A DNA stretch of 33,103 nt from Candidatus Gastranaerophilales bacterium (GTDB lineage Bacteria; Cyanobacteriota; Vampirovibrionia; Gastranaerophilales; Gastranaerophilaceae), in contig CALUVM010000018.1 of the NCBI GenBank assembly GCA_944324255.1, positions 1 to 33,103 of the forward strand, written 5' to 3'. Positions 7,182 through 15,201 of this stretch are shown here, piece after piece. The notes below the pieces were generated by a model. That model made no database searches. It saw only the letters and a list, made by a program, of their open reading frames with translations, and was not told where the DNA came from. Both the position numbers and the translations under genes were made by a program. Positions within the stretch are counted from its first letter, which is position 1. The number at the start of each line of letters is the position of its first letter.

Positions 7182-8261
7182 TTGAGAGGAAGATATAAAA
7201 AACAGGAGGACAAAACCATTATTATTAAATTAACACAGGCACATATATTAGGAGCTTTCATCTCGTATCTGCTCGGGGTGTTTATAGTTCCGTTTGTTAT
7301 AGATTTCTCTCAAAAAGAGGGACTGGTTGATTTGCCGAACGAAAGAAAAATTCACAAATCTCCAATCTCCAGACTTGGCGGAATTGCTATCTGGTCAAGC
7401 ACGATGCTTACATTTTTGTTTCTTGTTATACTAAGCTACTATCCTTACGGCAGTTTATTATCAGGTATTCTGCTGGGCGGCTCTTTAATGTTTTTACTGG
7501 GGCTGGTCGATGATGTATACAATCTGGATGCTAAATTTAAACTTATTATACAACTGTCAATTGCAACCATCGTGTATCTTTTAGGGGTGAAGATTGATAC
7601 AATTTTTAACCCGTTTGGCGGTGCTATTGACTTGGGAATGTTTTCTTATCCGATAACGATTCTCTGGATAGTCGGAATCTCAAATGCTGTAAACTTTATA
7701 GACGGAGTGGACGGACTTGCCGGCTCTGTTATTACTGTTAATTCAATAACCCTGGCTTTAATTGCAGTTTCAACCACACCGGCGCAGCCTATTACAGCGC
7801 TTATCGGGTTTATTTTGGCAGGCTCTATGCTTGCGTTTTTAACATTTAACTTTAACCCCGCAAAAATCTTTATGGGAGATTCTGGCGCACTGTTTTCCGG
7901 ATTTTTGCTTGCAACGCTTTCTATTGCCGGGGTTATGAAAGGCGCAACTCTAGCAATATTGCTTCCGTTTTTGGTACTTGCTGTCCCTATTATGGATATA
8001 ACTTATTCCAGCCTGAGGAGGATTTGTAAAGGAAAATCTCCGTTTGTGGCTGATGCCGAACATATCCACCACAAGCTTTTAAAAGCGGGGTTTTCACAGA
8101 AAAAAACTGTTGCAATACTTACTTCCGTAGCAATAGCAGGAGGAGCAGCAGCTACTTATTTTGCAGGAACTTTAAAACATTATTTTATTTATATTGCGGT
8201 TTTAATATTAATAATGATTATTTTAAGTATTATCAGTGTCCTTACCAAAAAAGAGAGCTAA
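7182..8261 (+). CDS. Undecaprenyl-phosphate sugar-1-phosphate transferase (WecA/TagO type)
   Basis: A polytopic membrane enzyme of the MraY/WecA family that moves a UDP-HexNAc sugar phosphate onto undecaprenyl phosphate, starting O-antigen, teichoic or other cell-envelope glycans. About ten hydrophobic segments are visible. Family motifs are NERKIHKSPISRLGG, GLVDDVYNLDAKFKL (the DD pair), NFIDGVDGLAG, FMGDSGALFSG and the cytosolic HIHH loop in DAEHIHHKLL. That last motif favours WecA/TagO over MraY. The listed start is TTG at 7182, which lacks a ribosome-binding site. AGGAGG at 7204-7209 instead sits 8 nt before three ATT codons (7218, 7221, 7224), so translation may begin at ATT. A bidirectional terminator follows. 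Confidence 0.9.
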   Translation: MRGRYKKQEDKTIIIKLTQAHILGAFISYLLGVFIVPFVIDFSQKEGLVDLPNERKIHKSPISRLGGIAIWSSTMLTFLFLVILSYYPYGSLLSGILLGGSLMFLLGLVDDVYNLDAKFKLIIQLSIATIVYLLGVKIDTIFNPFGGAIDLGMFSYPITILWIVGISNAVNFIDGVDGLAGSVITVNSITLALIAVSTTPAQPITALIGFILAGSMLAFLTFNFNPAKIFMGDSGALFSGFLLATLSIAGVMKGATLAILLPFLVLAVPIMDITYSSLRRICKGKSPFVADAEHIHHKLLKAGFSQKKTVAILTSVAIAGGAAATYFAGTLKHYFIYIAVLILIMIILSIISVLTKKES

Positions 8262-8290
8262 AGGAGTAAATGGCTAAAGGGGTAAGATAA

Positions 8291-8328
8291 GGCTAAAAAA
8301 AGAGGGCTTACGCCCTCTTTTTTTAGCC
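8291..8328. terminator. Bidirectional terminator
   Basis: A perfect 17-bp inverted repeat (8291-8307 and 8312-8328) with a 4-nt loop. The G/C-rich core GAGGGC/GCCCTC is flanked by A and T runs on both sides, so it works for the WecA-type gene (+) and for the EF-hand gene (-), whose stop codon lies inside the hairpin. Confidence 0.9.
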
Positions 8329-8874
8329 TTCATCCTCATCTAAATACCTGTAATCTAACATACTCCCTTCATAATCAGCACCGGTATCGTAAAACATTGA
8401 CATATTGTTTACTATTCTGTTCCGGTCTGCAACCTTTTGTTTTTCGAGTTCAGAATCTACTCCGTACGCCTGAATTTCTTGATTTGTAACCTTTCCGTCA
8501 TGGTTTTTATCAATATCATCAAAATGTGAAAGCACGGTTTCCTGTAAAGAACCGCTCAAACCGGAAGCCCCTCCCAGAGAAATAATCTGTTCTCTTGTAA
8601 GCCCCTGAGCTGCCATCTGGCTCATCAGATTTTGAATCTCATCTGCAGTAATTTTTCCATCTGCATTCTTATCAATAGTTCCAAAATTATTGTTTAAATA
8701 TGATGAAAAAGTCGCACCGTAAGCATTGTTTACTAGATTAGGATTAGTAAACGCACTTGCAAGGTTTTCCAGAGTTACCCCGTCTTCATACATGCCGTTT
8801 AAAAGGGTAAAAGAGTTCATCAAACCTGCATTTATACCCGTAAACATTGATGTTCCGTCTAATCGTTTGCCCAT
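8323..8874 (-). CDS. EF-hand calcium-binding protein
   Basis: 183 residues with two canonical EF-hand loops, DKNADGKITADE (68-79) and DKNHDGKVTNQE (122-133). Both have Asp/Asn ligands at positions 1, 3 and 5, Gly at 6 and Glu at 12, so calcium binding is well supported. No signal peptide or membrane segment is seen, so a cytosolic calcium sensor or buffer is likely; the target is unknown. The ATG has a good AAGGAG site. It is transcribed alone, and its stop codon lies within the terminator shared with the facing gene. Its N-terminal 60 residues match no domain I know. Confidence 0.8.
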   Translation of the reverse strand: MGKRLDGTSMFTGINAGLMNSFTLLNGMYEDGVTLENLASAFTNPNLVNNAYGATFSSYLNNNFGTIDKNADGKITADEIQNLMSQMAAQGLTREQIISLGGASGLSGSLQETVLSHFDDIDKNHDGKVTNQEIQAYGVDSELEKQKVADRNRIVNNMSMFYDTGADYEGSMLDYRYLDEDEG

Positions 8875-8992
8875 AATATATCTCCTTGTGTTTAGTTATA
8901 ATTATGCATGATTAGTTTAATTATTTTTTTACAAAAATCAAACCTTTATTTGGAGGATTTAATATTTCCCACTATTAACCACACAGGAAACA

Positions 8993-9001
8993 TGCTATAA
9001 T
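8993..9001 (+). promoter_or_regulatory. Extended -10 promoter element
   Basis: TGCTATAAT is a perfect extended -10. It would start transcription near 9008, giving a leader of about 18 nt that contains the ribosome-binding site GAAGGA of the phosphatase-like gene at 9026. Confidence 0.55.
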
Positions 9002-9025
9002 AAAGTAAAAGAAGGATAATTCAGT

Positions 9026-9622
9026 ATGTTTAAACGTATATGCAAAATTACATTCATTACCCACGGTGCAACTGTTCACACACTTGAAGGAATTATTTGT
9101 GATACATTAAAATACCCTAAACTTAATGAATTTGGGGAAGAAGAAATAGAAAAAGTTTGTGAATACCTTGAAAAAAGAGGGGTTGCATACGATAGAATTT
9201 ATTCAAGCCCTGCGGCTTGCTGCACACAATCAGCACAAATTATTGCAAAAATGTTTAAAAGAAGAGTTGATATAATAGATTTTCCAAACAGAAACCACGG
9301 CGAATGGAACGGGCTTTCTTATTCAGATTTATTTGATGATAACAGTCCGGTAAATATTCTCAAAAAGCCTGACAAAGGCGAATCTTTTGAGGATTTTAAC
9401 AAAAGGGTGTCTGATACAATTGACAAACTCGTAACCGAAAATAAGGGAAACCGTATAATTCTGGTAACTTCACCTGAGATTGTACAGTCTGCTATTGCAA
9501 AAGCTCTCGAGCTTTCTCCGAAAAGCCAGTTCAGAAATCTTATAAAAACAGGCTCTTTGACTCAAATAAGCTATTTTGAAGGTTGGTCAAGTATTATCTA
9601 TTCGGATTATGTTCCTCTATAG
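9026..9622 (+). CDS. Histidine-phosphatase-fold protein, probably catalytically impaired
   Basis: 198 residues with the order of elements of the phosphoglycerate-mutase/histidine-phosphatase superfamily. The RHG motif becomes THG (12-14), so His13 is kept but Arg is lost. The SSPLxRAxQT segment becomes SSPAACCTQSA (60-70), without its Arg. The GEWNG block (92-96) is kept. The second catalytic His of the S-H-G-G motif is replaced by Ser149 in VTSPEIV. Loss of both phosphate-binding arginines and of the second histidine argues against normal phosphatase or mutase activity; a binding or regulatory role is more likely. It has its own promoter and converges on fliE with a 6-bp overlap. Confidence 0.8.
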   Translation: MFKRICKITFITHGATVHTLEGIICDTLKYPKLNEFGEEEIEKVCEYLEKRGVAYDRIYSSPAACCTQSAQIIAKMFKRRVDIIDFPNRNHGEWNGLSYSDLFDDNSPVNILKKPDKGESFEDFNKRVSDTIDKLVTENKGNRIILVTSPEIVQSAIAKALELSPKSQFRNLIKTGSLTQISYFEGWSSIIYSDYVPL

Positions 9623-10036
9623 AGCCATGCTGTTGATTTCAGTATAAGCTGAAAGTATTCTGTTTCTGATTTGGATTGCCATTTGCAGGCTTAAATCAGC
9701 TTTTTCTGCTGCTATCATAGCTTCGTGAACGCTTGTCGGACCTCCGGCAGCCAAATCTTCCTGCAATCTATCCGCTTCAAGTTTCATCTTATTTACGGAA
9801 TTAAGGCTTCCGCCCAGACTTGCTTCCATCTGGCTCATAAAATTTCCCATCCCTGCAGGATCATTTTTATCTTTTAAAGGAACTGATTTTGAAGCCGTAT
9901 CGAGAACTTTTTCAAAAGAAGGAGCTTCCGATTCAACCTCAAAAGATGCCTGACCCTGTAGAAAGCGGTTATAATCGTTAATCGCATTTAAATTATATTC
10001 AGTATTAAATCCAGCTATAGTTGTTGAAAAATCCAT
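9617..10036 (-). CDS. fliE: Flagellar hook-basal body protein FliE
   Basis: FliE joins the MS ring to the proximal rod of the flagellar basal body. The C-terminal half carries the family signature VHEAMIAAEKADLSLQMA followed by a RNRILSAYTEI helix that ends the protein. At 139 residues it is longer than the usual ~105 because of a polar N-terminal extension. The start has AAAGGTG upstream and lies 12 nt after the flgC stop, so it is the last gene of the regulator-kinase-flgB-flgC-fliE unit. Its stop codon overlaps that of the facing gene in the palindrome CTATAG. Confidence 0.93.
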   Translation of the reverse strand: MDFSTTIAGFNTEYNLNAINDYNRFLQGQASFEVESEAPSFEKVLDTASKSVPLKDKNDPAGMGNFMSQMEASLGGSLNSVNKMKLEADRLQEDLAAGGPTSVHEAMIAAEKADLSLQMAIQIRNRILSAYTEINSMAL

Positions 10037-10048
10037 TGTTTATCACCT

Positions 10049-10555
10049 TTATATATTCATTGCGGTCTGCATCATATTCTTAACGTTCTCCGCAACAGTT
10101 GCGTTAGCTTCATAAGCACGTGAAGCTGATATCATACCTACCATTTCTTCCACAATATTAATATTAGGCATATCTACATACCCGTCTTCGTCTGCATCCG
10201 GATGCGACGGGTCATAAATTGTTTTTATGGCATCTTCGGATTCATAAATTTCATCAACCTCAACCCCGCCGGTTACCATGCCGTTATTTAGAGCTATATT
10301 GGCATTAATCAGCATATTACCGGTTCTCGGATCAAATTGTGCATCCGGAGCGTTGCTGGAAAAATTGGAATATCCGCGGTTAATATTATCTTCGTAAATT
10401 GTTCTGAATGATACATCTTTTTTAATATAAGCACCTTTTGCGCCGTCAGGACGTCTTGTGGTATTTACGTTTGCAATATTACTTGCAATCGTATCCAGTT
10501 TTACTCTCTGAGCTGTCATACCGGAGCCGGCTATATCAAATATATTAAAACTCAT
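10049..10555 (-). CDS. flgC: Flagellar basal-body rod protein FlgC
   Basis: A proximal rod subunit, 168 residues, slightly longer than typical (~140-150). The N-terminal rod motif SGMTAQRVKLDTIASNIANV is present, as is the FlgC-type C-terminus NIVEEMVGMISASRAYEAN; these two helices pack together in the rod. The middle insert is acidic (SEDAIKTIYDPSHPDADEDG) and could bind a cation, though that is speculative. AGGAGG precedes the ATG, and the gene lies 12 nt after flgB. Confidence 0.95.
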   Translation of the reverse strand: MSFNIFDIAGSGMTAQRVKLDTIASNIANVNTTRRPDGAKGAYIKKDVSFRTIYEDNINRGYSNFSSNAPDAQFDPRTGNMLINANIALNNGMVTGGVEVDEIYESEDAIKTIYDPSHPDADEDGYVDMPNINIVEEMVGMISASRAYEANATVAENVKNMMQTAMNI

Positions 10556-10567
10556 TATTTATACCTC

Positions 10568-11050
10568 CTATTGTCCGGATATTACTCTCGAAACACTTTC
10601 AAAAGATCTTCTTTCCAAATTTGAAAGCACAAGATATCTCATACCTGTTTTGGACAAATCCATCATTTCACGTTCAAGTTCAACATTATTCCCCGTTGAA
10701 TCTCCGCCGCTATAGATATCTGTTACATATTGAGGTTTGAAATCCTCATATGTGTTACTTTTTAAATAAGCCTTTTCTTGCAGAGTCGGAGTTCTGTATG
10801 TATGAACTTCTCCGGTAAATACATCCACCATCGGCGGTTTGTATTCAATACTGTTCTGGGATTTAATATAGTCTTTCAAATCCTCTTTTTCCATAATTTC
10901 AGAAAGCTGGCTTTCAAAAGCAACTTCTTTCCTCTGATATCCCGGAGTCATAACGTTTGCAATATTAGATGATATTGCATGCTGTCTGTCGATAAGCCCG
11001 TCCATACCGAGCTTGGTTATTTCCATTGTCCTTGATGTAATCAAATCCAT
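10568..11050 (-). CDS. flgB: Flagellar basal-body rod protein FlgB
   Basis: A proximal rod subunit, 160 residues. The N-terminal motif AISSNIANVMTPGYQRKEV and the C-terminal VELEREMMDLSKTGMRY are diagnostic of FlgB. Its ATG lies only 3 nt after the histidine kinase stop codon, and its ribosome-binding site (GGGGAGGA) lies inside the last kinase codons, so translation of the two is probably coupled. Confidence 0.94.
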   Translation of the reverse strand: MDLITSRTMEITKLGMDGLIDRQHAISSNIANVMTPGYQRKEVAFESQLSEIMEKEDLKDYIKSQNSIEYKPPMVDVFTGEVHTYRTPTLQEKAYLKSNTYEDFKPQYVTDIYSGGDSTGNNVELEREMMDLSKTGMRYLVLSNLERRSFESVSRVISGQ

Positions 11051-11053
11051 AGC

Positions 11054-12310
11054 TTAATCCTCCCCTTTTACTAAACCGAGCCTTATTGTAAACTCGGTAT
11101 AGTCCTCGCTGAATCGGGAAAGTTCAAGTTCTCCCAGTTGTTCTTCAATTGATTTTTTGCAAATCCAGAGCCCTAAACCGCTACCTGCTGCCTTTGTCGT
11201 AAACCCTTCTTTAAAGATGTCCTCAGGTTTTTTAATTCCCGGAGCGTTGTTTGAGATTCTTACCTCTGCAAAATCCTCTTCTTTTTCAGTCGTAATTTTA
11301 ATATACTTATCATTTTGGACGTTATCTGACAATTCGTCAATTTCAAATGCTTCGGCTGCGTTTTTAATAAGATTAATAATAACAGCCGCTAATTTTTCTT
11401 CATCAGCTAAAACATAAATATCAGGGGTATTTTCTACCTCTATTCTGATATTTTTACCTTCTGCATAAACTTTTGAAAGTTCAACAGAGCTTTCCACAAC
11501 TTCGGATAAATTACACCTTTTAAGTTCCGGCTCTTCGGAAGATTTTAGTGCAATAAGAGAATTACCTGCCATTTTCAAGGCTTTTGTAATAGAATTTGCC
11601 GCATTTATAATACCTTCTTTATCAATAACTTCTTTATTCGCATATTTTCTGATAATTTCGGAATACAAATCACATATAGAAAGCTGATTTTTTATCTCAT
11701 GGGCAGTAATTCTTGTTTTCTTAATATTATAGTCTACCGGCTGAATAGAGGCAGCATTTTTTTCTGCATAACCCAATACAGCGTCGCTGGAAGCCTCATC
11801 CATATTATCTAAAAGCCGTCTGAGTGAAGCATTCAGCAGAATATTATCACGTCTGTCAGGATTATATTTTTCCATATAAGGAGAAATATCGACTTTTGAA
11901 TTTCTTTTTATAATATCAAGAGCCTCCCTTTGAAGTTTGGAATTATAAACAGAATAGTATCTGACCGTTCTGTCATCCCCTGTATGCGAATCCCAAAGAA
12001 GAATTGCAACATATCTATGAGTAAGAACACAGAGGAATTCAGTATTAGCCCAGACTTTCTCCACAAGGTTTTTGGAATTATCTGCATAGCTAAAAGACTC
12101 TATATCGGAAAATTCCAGCCTCTTCAACAAACCTTGCAGACCGTCTGTATCGACTATTCTGTAGAGTACAACCCCGCTTTCCGGCGAATCCAGAAGCGGT
12201 TCAAGAGCAGAGCGAACAAGGCACCTTAGTGCCTGTTTCGATAAGAACCGGTTTCCCTGAGAGTCAATCAGTTCTCTTAAATAATTCTGCTGTCGTACTA
12301 TCTTCTTCAT
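11054..12310 (-). CDS. Soluble histidine kinase in the flagellar operon
   Basis: 418 residues with no membrane segment. Residues 1-195 form a cytosolic sensory region that I cannot name. The kinase core follows: H-box AHEIKNQ with His204, N-box NLIKNAAEA (313-321), a G1 box reading SNNAPGI (352-359) where the usual Asp is Asn, an F-like segment, and the G2 box GSGLGL (376-381). The Asn-for-Asp change in G1 may weaken ATP handling. It lies between a NarL-type regulator (23-nt gap) and flgB (3-nt gap), all in one direction, so it probably controls the flagellar genes it is cotranscribed with. The input signal is unknown. Confidence 0.85.
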   Translation of the reverse strand: MKKIVRQQNYLRELIDSQGNRFLSKQALRCLVRSALEPLLDSPESGVVLYRIVDTDGLQGLLKRLEFSDIESFSYADNSKNLVEKVWANTEFLCVLTHRYVAILLWDSHTGDDRTVRYYSVYNSKLQREALDIIKRNSKVDISPYMEKYNPDRRDNILLNASLRRLLDNMDEASSDAVLGYAEKNAASIQPVDYNIKKTRITAHEIKNQLSICDLYSEIIRKYANKEVIDKEGIINAANSITKALKMAGNSLIALKSSEEPELKRCNLSEVVESSVELSKVYAEGKNIRIEVENTPDIYVLADEEKLAAVIINLIKNAAEAFEIDELSDNVQNDKYIKITTEKEEDFAEVRISNNAPGIKKPEDIFKEGFTTKAAGSGLGLWICKKSIEEQLGELELSRFSEDYTEFTIRLGLVKGED

Positions 12311-12333
12311 AATAATTCTTTCATCAAACAGAG

Positions 12334-13038
12334 TTATGCTGACAATTTAATTTTTTTAGATAAAAATCCGTTATTGATTGCATACAAAACTGCTTGAGTT
12401 CTGTCATTAACCTGTAATTTCTGGAAAATATTGTTAACGTGGGTTTTAACAGTTGTTTCAGAAATAAACAATTTGCTTGCAACACCTTTATATGTAATAC
12501 CCTGAGTAAGAAGTTCAAGCACTTCTTCTTCTCTTTGAGTAAGGTAAGAAAGCAAGTTTTCTTCTTCTGTTTCTTGTTTTGCATTTTCTTCTCTGAATGA
12601 TTGCTGGAAATATTCAAAGAATCTGGAAGAAAGAGCAAGCGGAAGATAGATTTTTCCGTTCAGAACTTCTTCAATAGCATAGATTAATTGAGCTGATGCC
12701 ATAGTTTTGAGAACATAACCTTTAGCACCTATTTTCATAGCCCTGAAGATTAAATCAGCATCATCGTATCCTGAAAGAGCCAGAACTTTTGTACCTAAAT
12801 CAAGTTTTGATATTTCAATAATACCCTGCAAACCGTCTTTATCCGGCATATTCATATCCAGTAAAACGATATCAGGCTGATATTTTTTGATTAAGTTTAA
12901 ACCAACACTAACATTTGTTGCGATACCAACAACATCAAAAGTGCCTTCAAGGTTCAGTAATTCTCTGATACCTACCAGGTGTTCATAGTTGTCATCAATC
13001 AAAAGTACTTTGGACTTTTTCTTAAATTCACGTCTCAT
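12334..13038 (-). CDS. NarL/FixJ-type response regulator, first gene of the flagellar unit
   Basis: 234 residues. The receiver domain (about 10-130) has acidic Asp15/Asp16, phosphoacceptor Asp61 (VLLDMNMP) and Lys111. A LuxR-type DNA-binding domain (about 166-222) has LTQREEEVLELLTQG and a recognition helix in SETTVKTHVNNIFQKL. It is followed by the kinase and then flgB-flgC-fliE. Flagellar regulators in other bacteria are usually NtrC-type; a NarL-type regulator in this position is less familiar. A perfect 7-2-7 inverted repeat lies about 140 bp upstream and could be its own binding site. The start has GGGGAGAG upstream. Confidence 0.9.
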   Translation of the reverse strand: MRREFKKKSKVLLIDDNYEHLVGIRELLNLEGTFDVVGIATNVSVGLNLIKKYQPDIVLLDMNMPDKDGLQGIIEISKLDLGTKVLALSGYDDADLIFRAMKIGAKGYVLKTMASAQLIYAIEEVLNGKIYLPLALSSRFFEYFQQSFREENAKQETEEENLLSYLTQREEEVLELLTQGITYKGVASKLFISETTVKTHVNNIFQKLQVNDRTQAVLYAINNGFLSKKIKLSA

Positions 13039-13174
13039 ACTCTCTTCTCTCCCCTAATTTATTAAATCTAGTAATTATATTCCATCTCTACATTATGTAT
13101 ATTACCTTCTTTTAGAGGAGGGTTTCATCAATACAGGGATTAATTTTAGGGGACTTTTTCTAGATTAAAAGATA

Positions 13175-13190
13175 TAGACCACATGGTCTA
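13175..13190. promoter_or_regulatory. Perfect 7-2-7 inverted repeat, candidate operator
   Basis: TAGACCA-CA-TGGTCTA: two 7-bp arms with a 2-bp spacer, the same geometry as the sites bound by E. coli NarL dimers although not the same sequence. It lies in the 279-bp gene-free region upstream of the NarL-type regulator gene, 137-152 bp from its ATG. Confidence 0.45.
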
Positions 13191-13317
13191 CAAAATATTC
13201 AAAACCATGTTATAGCTTGAAATTTTACATGCCGGATAAGTTTTTCAAATCTACGATAAAAAGTGTAGTCAAAAAATAGGAGCATCATCTGATTAGTTTA
13301 GTATATTTGCAGGGTTT

Positions 13318-13917
13318 TTATTTTGTAATCTCAGGAACAAACTTTTTTAATTCCTCAAAATTTTCTACTTCATATTTTACAGGCTTATACATAGATGCCA
13401 CACGATTGTATACAGATGTTATCAGTTCGTTTAACCTGACTGCAAGCCAGAGGAAATCAGGATTCTTGCCTTTAGATTTTTGCTGCTCGAATTCCCTCAG
13501 AACCCTTTGAGTATACTTTTCTTTATTTAAAGGGGATAAGATTTGTTTTATTACAGAATGCTCCTCGCCGGAAAAAACAACAAATGAATGATAATCCTCC
13601 CGCATAGGTTTTGGAGTTTCAATTCCGGTATGCAGATTCAGCCATTCTAAAGAATAATTGCCGGCTTGCTTTAGTTCATCACGTATAAATGTGTATCCCG
13701 GCTGTTCTAAAAAAAGATCATACTTCTTATCAACTTTAGGAATCCTTCCCCAAAAATTCCTTTTAACAGGTTTTTGCATAGCATTAGTATTTAAAAAGCT
13801 TGTAAATTCTCTTAAGGAAGCTGAATAATTATTAGGACACCTGAATGCTTTTCGGGGTATTTGTACTATACTCAGCTGTTTAAATGCGGGCTGATTATTA
13901 TTTATATTAGATATCAT
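13318..13917 (-). CDS. Unknown protein with N-terminal QPAFKQL motif
   Basis: 199 residues, cytosolic by appearance, rich in aromatic and basic residues, with no domain I recognise. The N-terminus (MISNINNNQPAFKQL) resembles those of two other unrelated proteins in this window (SPNFRAK at 21375 and AVFRGK at 22933). The ATG has GGAG about 8 nt upstream. It lies 66 bp after the propeller-like protein and may be the last gene of the REC-PAS-kinase unit. Function unknown. Confidence 0.6.
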   Translation of the reverse strand: MISNINNNQPAFKQLSIVQIPRKAFRCPNNYSASLREFTSFLNTNAMQKPVKRNFWGRIPKVDKKYDLFLEQPGYTFIRDELKQAGNYSLEWLNLHTGIETPKPMREDYHSFVVFSGEEHSVIKQILSPLNKEKYTQRVLREFEQQKSKGKNPDFLWLAVRLNELITSVYNRVASMYKPVKYEVENFEELKKFVPEITK

Positions 13918-13983
13918 TATTTTCTCCTGTGTATTTTGATATTTAAATACATCTAAAAAATATTTTTGCTAAGTTAATGTTTG

Positions 13984-15201
13984 CTAAGTACCCGTTAACC
14001 CATCTTGTGAAGGTTTGGCATAATTTTTTAAAGCTTCTTCTCTCTGACGGATTTTAAACAGAGTATTCATATTCATCTGATTAATTTTTCTTTCATATTC
14101 AAGCTGTTTTATTTCGTTTAATTGCTTTTCAGCCTCTTTAGCTTCCTTTTTAATCTTATCTTCTTTTTCTTTAGCCCGTTTAGCTTCAAATTCAACTTCG
14201 GAAGAATCCATAACAGAATCCTCTACAAGCCTGTAACCCACTGTAGAAACAGGAATAAAGTTTCCGTTCAAATCCTCAAGTTTTGAGTTTTCACCGTCTG
14301 TGTCAATACTCCAGGTCCCTAAGAATTTGGGCAGACTTCCTGTATAAGCGTAGGCGCAAACAATTATTCTATTATCGTTATTGTAATCAAAACCCATAGG
14401 ATAAATATCCCAGCGGTTTTCAGTTAACTCTATTCCGCCTGAATATTTCCAGTATTCTTCAATAGCTTCTCTTATCTGAGGGAGCTTATGCGCTTCTTTT
14501 TTTTCAAAATCATACACCCACAAGTCTGTTTTCCAGATACCGTCGTGACGATGCCCGACCTTTTCTTTTACAGCCAGTTTTTTATTATCAGCCGAAAAAT
14601 CAATCGGGGTGAGGGTTCTGAAAATATATTTTTCGTCAATAGATTTATCTGTAGAAAGAAGAGGCTCCTCTTCTTTTTGAATAATATTTGCACGTTTTAC
14701 TCTTTCCGTTTCATTCAATGACGGATTCAGTTTAATTAAAAACAGGTCACAGGCTGTACAATCAGTCTGAGCATAATAATAAACAGCCGGATAGACAAGC
14801 ATAGTTTTATCTCCGGAAACAATTCCCTGCGCATTAATTTGGCGGTCAAAATTGAGTCTGCGGGGAAGATTTAACTCCGGACTCCCGACAGGGTCGTTAT
14901 ATTTAACCAGTTTAAAAGTTTTTTGCGGTACATAAACCATTTGAGAATCTTTTGGTATCTCCGCCTCATTTACCTCAATTTGTTTCCTGGATTTTCCACG
15001 TGAAAGGTTTTCATACTCTTCAACCGTCATATAACCGGATTCCGGCATCTTGCTTTTTTCATATTTTTCGGTTTCTTCGGCTTGCTTAACTTTATTTTCG
15101 TAAATATACTCATTTACAACAGAATCTTTTTGTTTAAACGGATTAATCTGGCTGAAATGGATTTTCATTGCCATAAACATGCCGGCAAGAGCGTCAAACA
15201 T
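13984..15201 (-). CDS. Propeller-like protein with C-terminal coiled coil
   Basis: About 405 residues if started at the ATG at 15201-15199, which overlaps the preceding regulator's stop by one base (TAATG). A start further upstream (15258) would overlap the regulator by 58 bp and is less likely. The middle has blade-like repeats in the TolB/WD style: IVSGDKTMLVYP, DFSADNKKLAVKEK then TDLWVYDFEKKE, and DYNNDNRIIVCAYAY. A CTAC (CxxC) pair lies in the first blade. The last 80 residues are a charged Lys/Glu coiled coil. No signal peptide was seen. Position suggests a partner or target of the two-component pair upstream; its role is unknown. Confidence 0.65.
   Translation of the reverse strand: MFDALAGMFMAMKIHFSQINPFKQKDSVVNEYIYENKVKQAEETEKYEKSKMPESGYMTVEEYENLSRGKSRKQIEVNEAEIPKDSQMVYVPQKTFKLVKYNDPVGSPELNLPRRLNFDRQINAQGIVSGDKTMLVYPAVYYYAQTDCTACDLFLIKLNPSLNETERVKRANIIQKEEEPLLSTDKSIDEKYIFRTLTPIDFSADNKKLAVKEKVGHRHDGIWKTDLWVYDFEKKEAHKLPQIREAIEEYWKYSGGIELTENRWDIYPMGFDYNNDNRIIVCAYAYTGSLPKFLGTWSIDTDGENSKLEDLNGNFIPVSTVGYRLVEDSVMDSSEVEFEAKRAKEKEDKIKKEAKEAEKQLNEIKQLEYERKINQMNMNTLFKIRQREEALKNYAKPSQDGLTGT

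Noticed and set aside
8270-8290. Six-codon frame after the WecA-type gene
   Set aside because: Too short and too close to its ribosome-binding-like sequence; no sign of selection.
12324-12638. 104-codon - strand frame inside the NarL-type regulator gene
   Set aside because: It is an out-of-frame shadow of a clear response regulator.
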